A stretch of DNA of 9,792 bases from Candidatus Binatia bacterium (GTDB lineage Bacteria; Desulfobacterota_B; Binatia; UBA9968), in the NCBI GenBank assembly GCA_025922795.1, contig JAICHC010000058.1, forward strand, positions 1 through 9,792, in the 5' to 3' direction. Made by a program: the position numbers and the translations under genes. Below, piece after piece: positions 6,376 to 9,792 of this stretch (positions within the stretch are counted from its first letter, which is position 1; each line of letters begins with the position of its first letter). Below the pieces are notes generated by a model. The model was not told the DNA's origin. It ran no database searches and saw only the letters and a program-made list of their open reading frames with translations.

Positions 6376-7587
6376 CTACTGCCGAAAATTCTGCGCGCGG
6401 ACAACGCCGGCCTTTTCGAGTGCGCCGATTTCGTTCTTGCTATAGCCAAGGCTTTGCAGCACTTCGACGCTGTGTTCGCCCAGCACGGGCGCAAAGCGGC
6501 GAAAGGTCGCCGGTGTGTCGGACAAGCGGAATGGCGATGCCAGTTGGCGTACCTTACCTTCCAGCGGGTGATCCAGCTCCAGCACCATACCGCGCTCCCT
6601 TGCGTACGGGCCTTCGAGCACTTCGTCGAACTCGAGCATCGGCACCACTGAAATTTCTTTGGGTATGATCGCAAGCCATTCGTCGCGAGTTTTGCTCAGC
6701 ATGTGCGTTTTCACTTTGCGGATCATTTCTTCGTTGCCTGCCGGAACCGTGTCGCGCATTTCCGGCAACCCGACGGCGTCGCAGAACGGCGCCCAGAAAT
6801 GCGCCTGCGCGAATGCCGCGCTGCTCAAGTACTTGCCGTCTTTGCAGCGCAGGTTGCCGATGCTCGGGAAGCCGCGCTTGCGCACTTTCTTATGGCGGAA
6901 GTAGTCCGGCACGTTGGCGTTCACGAACGTCGTGCCGCCTTCCACAAGAGCAATGTCGACCTGCTGTCCGCGCCCGGTTTGCTCACGAGCAAAAAGCGCC
7001 GATTGAATCGCGATCACGGCCAACGCCGCCGAATAGCTGTCCACCGGCTGGCAGAGCATATCCGCCGGCTCACCGTCCTGCCCGGTCATGAGCGCGCTCA
7101 CCCCGGACATGCCTTGGGCATTGCGCTCGTTGCCGGGCCATTCCGTAAAACTATTGCCGAAGCCGTAGCCGCTAATGGTCGCGTAGATCAAGCGCGGGTT
7201 GATCTTGCTCAACGTCTCGTAGTCCGCGCCCAGCCGCTTGTAAACGCCGAGGCGAAGCGAACCGAAAAAAATATCCGCGTCTTTGACCAGCCGATGAAAG
7301 ATCGCCTGGCCTTCCGGCTTCTGCAGATTGATGGCAATGCTGCGCTTGTTCCGGTGGGTGTGATCCCAAGCATTCGCCCGCGCCTCTTGTTCGCGCGCCT
7401 CCTGATTCGCAGTGAAATTTTCTCTCGACCGGCGCGCCGCCTGCTGATCGCGGTAGGCACTTCGATCAGCGACGTCTTCAACCTTCAGCACATCCATCCC
7501 AAGGTCGGCCAGCATCCACGTCGCCATCGGCCCCGGCACCAACCGGGTCAGATCGAGCATGCGAAAACGTTCTAAAGGCAGCGTCAT
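6376..7587 (-). CDS. Class III CoA-transferase (CaiB/BaiF family)
   Basis: Read from ATG at 7587 the product has 403 residues, the usual length for the family. This start has an AGGAG box 8 nt upstream; the longer frame to 7683 adds 32 unlikely residues. Family features in order: LDLTRLVPGP (11-20) and LADLGMDVLKVE (27-38) for the CoA-binding Rossmann part; NKRSIAINLQKPEGQ (80-94); SGYG (139-142); the region QPVDSYSAALAV with D183 as the likely catalytic aspartate forming the acyl-CoA anhydride; and REQTGRGQQVDIALVEG (201-217). These enzymes move CoA between carboxylic acids (formyl/oxalate, carnitine, aromatic or dicarboxylic acids). The substrate is not readable from sequence. Residues 41-75 form an unusually long, charged stretch before the NKRS motif. 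It is transcribed away from the DUF899 remnant and has no co-directional partner in the window. Confidence 0.93.
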   Translation of the reverse strand: MTLPLERFRMLDLTRLVPGPMATWMLADLGMDVLKVEDVADRSAYRDQQAARRSRENFTANQEAREQEARANAWDHTHRNKRSIAINLQKPEGQAIFHRLVKDADIFFGSLRLGVYKRLGADYETLSKINPRLIYATISGYGFGNSFTEWPGNERNAQGMSGVSALMTGQDGEPADMLCQPVDSYSAALAVIAIQSALFAREQTGRGQQVDIALVEGGTTFVNANVPDYFRHKKVRKRGFPSIGNLRCKDGKYLSSAAFAQAHFWAPFCDAVGLPEMRDTVPAGNEEMIRKVKTHMLSKTRDEWLAIIPKEISVVPMLEFDEVLEGPYARERGMVLELDHPLEGKVRQLASPFRLSDTPATFRRFAPVLGEHSVEVLQSLGYSKNEIGALEKAGVVRAQNFRQ

Positions 7588-7708
7588 TTCATTCTCTCCT
7601 TTTGTTTCATCATGGGTACCACAACACACCGTCCCGATGCACGAGAACTGCCCGCGCACAGATCGGTTAGATAGTGCGCGCAACGCTGCGGTGTATCTCT
7701 GCGAACGA

Positions 7709-7722
7709 TGAACCGCGGTTCA
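7709..7722. promoter_or_regulatory. 14-bp perfect palindrome, candidate operator
   Basis: TGAACCGCGGTTCA is a perfect palindrome about 120 bp upstream of the CoA-transferase start and 230 bp upstream of the DUF899 start. Short GC-centred palindromes of this kind are common sites for dimeric repressors. No regulator gene lies nearby, so the binding partner is unknown. Confidence 0.3.
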
Positions 7723-7873
7723 GGCACAGCAACAGGATCGGCAATCGTCGTGTCGTTTCCAATCACCGAGGTCAACTCGCATAAGGGTTTTATGTGGCGT
7801 TTCGGGTGGGACCTGATCGACCCTTACAATCGACAAGTGAGAGATCGAGCGTCTTTTTCCCGTATGAGGATAG

Positions 7874-7897
7874 GACATCCTTTAAAGGGGGGATGTC
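7874..7897. promoter_or_regulatory. Inverted repeat upstream of the DUF899 gene
   Basis: GACATCC (7874-7880) and GGATGTC (7891-7897) are perfect 7-bp inverted repeats around a 10-bp spacer, and a second palindrome CCTTTAAAGG (7879-7888) overlaps the left arm. The two could be alternative structures or an operator in the leader or promoter, 50-75 bp before ATG 7950. Confidence 0.3.
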
Positions 7898-7949
7898 GAA
7901 ATGCGCTCATTCGGTTCGACAAAAAGATGAGAGCTGAAAGGAGAAGATC

Positions 7950-8279
7950 ATGGGTGTGACTTTCCCGAACGAAACGCTGGACTATAGGCGCGCGCGTACT
8001 GCGCTACTGGAGCGCGAGGTGGCGCTGCGACGGCAAGTGGAGGCCGTCGCAGCTGAATTGAGGGCGCTGCCGCCGGGCGGCGAAGTGCCGGAAGACTATT
8101 CGTTCGATTGCATGGGCGCGGACGGCGCGCTTTCGACCGTGCGTTTGTCTGAGCTGTTCCGCGGGGGGGACACGCTGATGCTCTACCACTATATGTTCCC
8201 CCGCCATGCCTAGGACAATCGGCCCGGGCCGACGGCCGGGGCCATGGCGCAGGCCGAGCAAATGCGGAAGGCGAGTTAG
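7950..8279 (+). pseudogene. DUF899 (thioredoxin-like) protein, N-terminal remnant
   Basis: The ATG at 7950 has a good GGAG 7 nt upstream. The first 87 residues match the start of DUF899 family proteins as I know them: FPNETLDYRRARTALLEREV, then ALPPGGEVPEDYSFD (44-58) and the strand TLMLYHYMFPRHA. Family members are about 220-270 residues with a thioredoxin-like fold. Here a TAG at 8211-8213 ends the frame, yet the same frame beyond it still reads DNRPGPTAGAM, which is the expected continuation (family pattern R-P-G-P-x-x-G). The reading then degenerates and stops again at 8277-8279. The central and C-terminal domain, including the usual PCPSC region, is missing. So this is a remnant caused by a nonsense change plus loss of the 3' part. 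A truncated 87-residue product could still be made, but is unlikely to be functional. Confidence 0.8.
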
Positions 8280-8400
8280 TAGTCAACTCTGACACGGGTG
8301 AGGTCCTTTCGGGTGTAATCTCGTCAAATCGATAAGTTGCGCGGGCCCGACGTAAGAGTTATTTTTCGTAGTCACTGCTCGAACATTCAGGATGACCCTT

Positions 8401-8688
8401 ATGCACGTCATCACTCGAAAACGTCTCAATGAATTCACCGACAAATTTCCGGATACCAAGTCGGCCCTGTCCCGTTGGTACGCAAACATGAAAAGAGGCA
8501 GATTCTCGAACTTCGCCGAGCTTCGCGCCGTCTTCCCAACCGCCGACCGAGTTGGTAAACTCACGGTATTCAATATTGGAGGAAACAAGGTTCGATTGAT
8601 CGCCGCGATTCACTACAATCGAAGAAAGATTTATGTCCGTGCCGTGCTGAGCCATGCCGAATACGATGAGGGCCGTTGGAAGGAGTGA
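8401..8688 (+). CDS. higB: Type II toxin HigB (mRNA interferase, RelE/ParE superfamily)
   Basis: The 95-residue product starts MHVITRKRLNEF and contains the HigB signature in order: RWYANMKRGRFSNFAELRAVF (the A-D-I/L-K/R-A-x-F-P element), FNIGGNKVRLIAAIHY, and the C-terminal YVRAVLSHAEYDEGRW with the conserved H-A-E-Y-D that contributes to the RNase site. HigB cleaves mRNA in association with the ribosome and is neutralised by HigA. ATG 8401 is preferred over ATG 8392 because an AGGA lies 8 nt upstream and family members begin at M-x-V-I-x-R-K. The toxin-first order is typical of higBA. A weak promoter-like pair (TTGCGC 8337-8342, TATTTT 8360-8365, 17-bp spacer) precedes it. All recognisable family motifs are present, so the toxin looks intact. 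Confidence 0.9.
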   Translation: MHVITRKRLNEFTDKFPDTKSALSRWYANMKRGRFSNFAELRAVFPTADRVGKLTVFNIGGNKVRLIAAIHYNRRKIYVRAVLSHAEYDEGRWKE

Positions 8689-8691
8689 TCC

Positions 8692-8919
8692 ATGCAGAAT
8701 CTTGATGTGAGCAAAACTGTAGACGCGTGGTCTTCACTGGCCGACACGGTATTCGTGCCCCACACTGAAGCTGAATACGACAGATTGGTTTCCTTGCTCG
8801 ATCGGCTGGTCGATGAAGTTGGCGAAGACGAATCGCACCCGCTCGCTTCGCTTATGGAAATTGTCGGCGTACTCATCGAAAAGTATGAAGACGAGCACGT
8901 TCCGGAGTTATCAGAATAG
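8692..8919 (+). CDS. higA: Short HigA-type antitoxin lacking the helix-turn-helix domain
   Basis: The 75-residue acidic protein follows higB by 3 nt, with an AAGGAG (8680-8685) inside the end of the toxin gene as its Shine-Dalgarno. The segment HTEAEYDRLVSLLDRLVDEV (24-43) and DESHPLASLMEIVGVLIEKY (46-65) match the N-terminal, toxin-binding half of HigA proteins, ending YEDEHVPELSE. In longer HigA (about 130 residues) a helix-turn-helix follows and represses the operon. Here it is absent, and I find no HTH continuation in any frame downstream to 9100. Either it belongs to a natural short-antitoxin group that lacks autorepression through DNA binding, or the 3' half was lost. The acidic, helical make-up fits neutralisation of a basic toxin. 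Confidence 0.8.
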   Translation: MQNLDVSKTVDAWSSLADTVFVPHTEAEYDRLVSLLDRLVDEVGEDESHPLASLMEIVGVLIEKYEDEHVPELSE

Positions 8920-8962
8920 TTGGTTCGCCCATCACCATCGCCGTTTCAACCGGGTCGAAAAG

Positions 8963-8985
8963 GCTTCGGCATCCAAAGCTGAAGC
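8963..8985 (+). other. Imperfect hairpin downstream of the antitoxin gene
   Basis: GCTTCGGC (8963-8970) and GCTGAAGC (8978-8985) form an 8-bp stem with one G-T wobble around a 7-nt loop, 44 nt past the higA stop. No T-run follows closely, so it is at best a weak transcription end signal for the higBA unit. Confidence 0.25.
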
Positions 8986-9100
8986 GCCCGAAAAACTAGC
9001 CTGTCCCCATAAGCCCTTCGCCAACGTGACCGTCAAGTGGTTTGACCGCTCGGCAACGAAGCGATTATAGAAAAAACGACAAGCGAGAGGACCCGCGACG

Positions 9101-9792
9101 ATGAAAAATTCGCGCCGCTGAAATACACGCCGGCCTGAAACACCCCGTGATCGACGGCGACGGCCACTGGCGGGAACCGGTGCCGGTCTTTCTCGAGTAC
9201 CTGCGTGAAGTGGGCGGCGCTCAATCGGTCGCCCGGATGAGAGCGCTCTGGCAGCGAACTCACGCGTGGTACCGTCGCCCTCGACAGCCCGCTCGATTAC
9301 GATCCATTCTGGCAGCGCGGCGTTGATCTTGGCGTCGCCGTGACCCAACACTCGGGCGCCGCCCGTTGGCCGGATCGCAGCTCCATCAGCAATTTCACCT
9401 ACAACCATATCGGCCACTTCGCCGCATCGAATCACGCCTTCGCGAAGGGCGTTTTCCTGGGCGGTCTGGTGCGGCGCTACCCGAGCCTTAATTTCGGCTT
9501 CATGGAAGGCGGCGTCAGCTGGGCCTGTCAGTTGTGCGCCGACCTGATCGAACACTGGGAAAAGCGCCGCCCTGCCGGCCTGCAAAACCCCACCGCCACC
9601 AGCATCGCCGAGATGCATCGCTTGATCGCCCAATACGGGACGCGAGAGTTGAAAGCCAATGCCGACGCGATCATGAACAGCCTGGACTTTTTGCGGCCGG
9701 AATGCAGCGTCGAAGAGCTCGCGCGGCCGGAGTTTGTCGTCGACGATTTCGCGGCGGCGGAAATCCAGTCGAAAGACGATATCAGGGCGGCA
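9101..9792 (+). pseudogene. Amidohydrolase (metal-dependent TIM-barrel hydrolase), frameshifted and internally deleted, 3' end outside window
   Basis: ATG 9101 follows a GAGAGGA box, but its frame stops after six codons. Dropping one A from the AAAAA tract at 9104-9108 gives MKIRAAEIHAGLKHP and then VIDGDGHWREPVPVFLEYL, an expected N-terminal metal-site strand (D-x-D-x-H). This frame is good up to ARMRALWQRTHAWYRR (about 9278). Homology then resumes in the next frame near 9271 with SPLDYDPFWQRGVDLGVAV, TQHSGAARWPDRSSISNFTY, NHIGHFAASNHAFAKGVFLG and FGFMEGGVSWACQLCADLIE, the core of the amidohydrolase-2 (PF04909) type, and stays open to the window end. From memory of family layout, roughly 150-190 residues between the two parts are missing. 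Two independent lesions argue for a decayed gene; an assembly error would have to explain both. The substrate class cannot be told. Confidence 0.82.

Larger units (their letters stand above)
7588..7949. other. Divergent intergenic region between CoA-transferase and DUF899 remnant
   Basis: These 362 bp should hold the promoters of both flanking genes. A short + strand frame (7708-7959) exists but has no family signature, no good ribosome-binding site, and runs into the DUF899 start, so I do not call it. I did not find a clear -35/-10 pair. Two palindromic candidates are listed separately. Confidence 0.55.

Noticed and set aside
6703..7575. Plus-strand open frame of 290 codons
   Set aside because: It is antisense to the CoA-transferase, which has clear family motifs and a good ribosome-binding site; the + strand product is Arg/His-rich with no family signal.
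7588..7683. N-terminal extension of the CoA-transferase to 7683
   Set aside because: The extra 32 residues do not match the family, and the AGGAG in front of ATG 7587 fixes the shorter start.
7708..7959. Plus-strand frame of 83 codons upstream of the DUF899 remnant
   Set aside because: It has no family signature or ribosome-binding site, runs past the DUF899 start, and contains palindromes better explained as regulatory DNA.
8219..8232. 14-bp palindrome TCGGCCCGGGCCGA just after the DUF899 stop
   Set aside because: It falls in the former coding stretch for the conserved R-P-G-P residues, whose GC-rich codons naturally give such a palindrome.
8932..9633. Minus-strand open frame of 233 codons
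   Set aside because: It lies antisense to the amidohydrolase homology on the + strand, has no recognisable motif and has the low-complexity look of a shadow frame.

Overview
The window looks like chromosomal DNA of a free-living Gram-negative bacterium. It encodes signal-peptide proteins, an outer-membrane beta-barrel ending in Phe, and a carrier-type periplasmic protein. The catabolic genes (class III CoA-transferase, amidohydrolase, DUF899) are typical of soil or groundwater lineages such as deltaproteobacteria-like or uncultivated phyla. That placement is inference; no rRNA or other marker gene is present. No tRNA, rRNA, CRISPR array, insertion sequence or phage gene was seen.

Left part (1-1848). 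The window opens inside a HEAT-repeat protein (to 809). Eight bases later, in another frame, comes a stand-alone cyclic-nucleotide-binding-like domain (818-1240). Together they resemble the C-terminal two thirds of large transporter/HEAT/cNMP-domain fusion proteins, so this is a native split or a broken fusion gene. After a 233-bp gap there is a small secreted DUF5661-like protein (1474-1848).

Centre (1986-6048). This is the most coherent system: four tightly overlapping genes on the + strand. They encode a LolD/MacB-type ATPase, a single MacB/LolC-type permease, a periplasmic LolA-like protein of the 'outer membrane lipoprotein-sorting' type, and a beta-barrel outer-membrane protein. The set could energise extraction of a lipid or lipid-modified substrate from the inner membrane, carry it through the periplasm and hand it to the outer membrane. 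A GNRA-loop hairpin abuts the Shine-Dalgarno of the first gene.

Right part (6049-9792). A 327-bp convergent spacer with a 14-bp palindrome separates the operon from a minus-strand class III (CaiB/BaiF) CoA-transferase (6376-7587). Upstream of it, a 362-bp divergent spacer carries a second 14-bp palindrome and a 7-bp inverted repeat. The last 1.8 kb looks like decaying DNA: a DUF899 gene truncated by an in-frame stop, a higB toxin gene with a short antitoxin gene lacking a helix-turn-helix, and an amidohydrolase with a start-proximal frameshift and a large internal deletion that runs off the window end. The toxin-antitoxin pair is the only apparently intact unit in that stretch.
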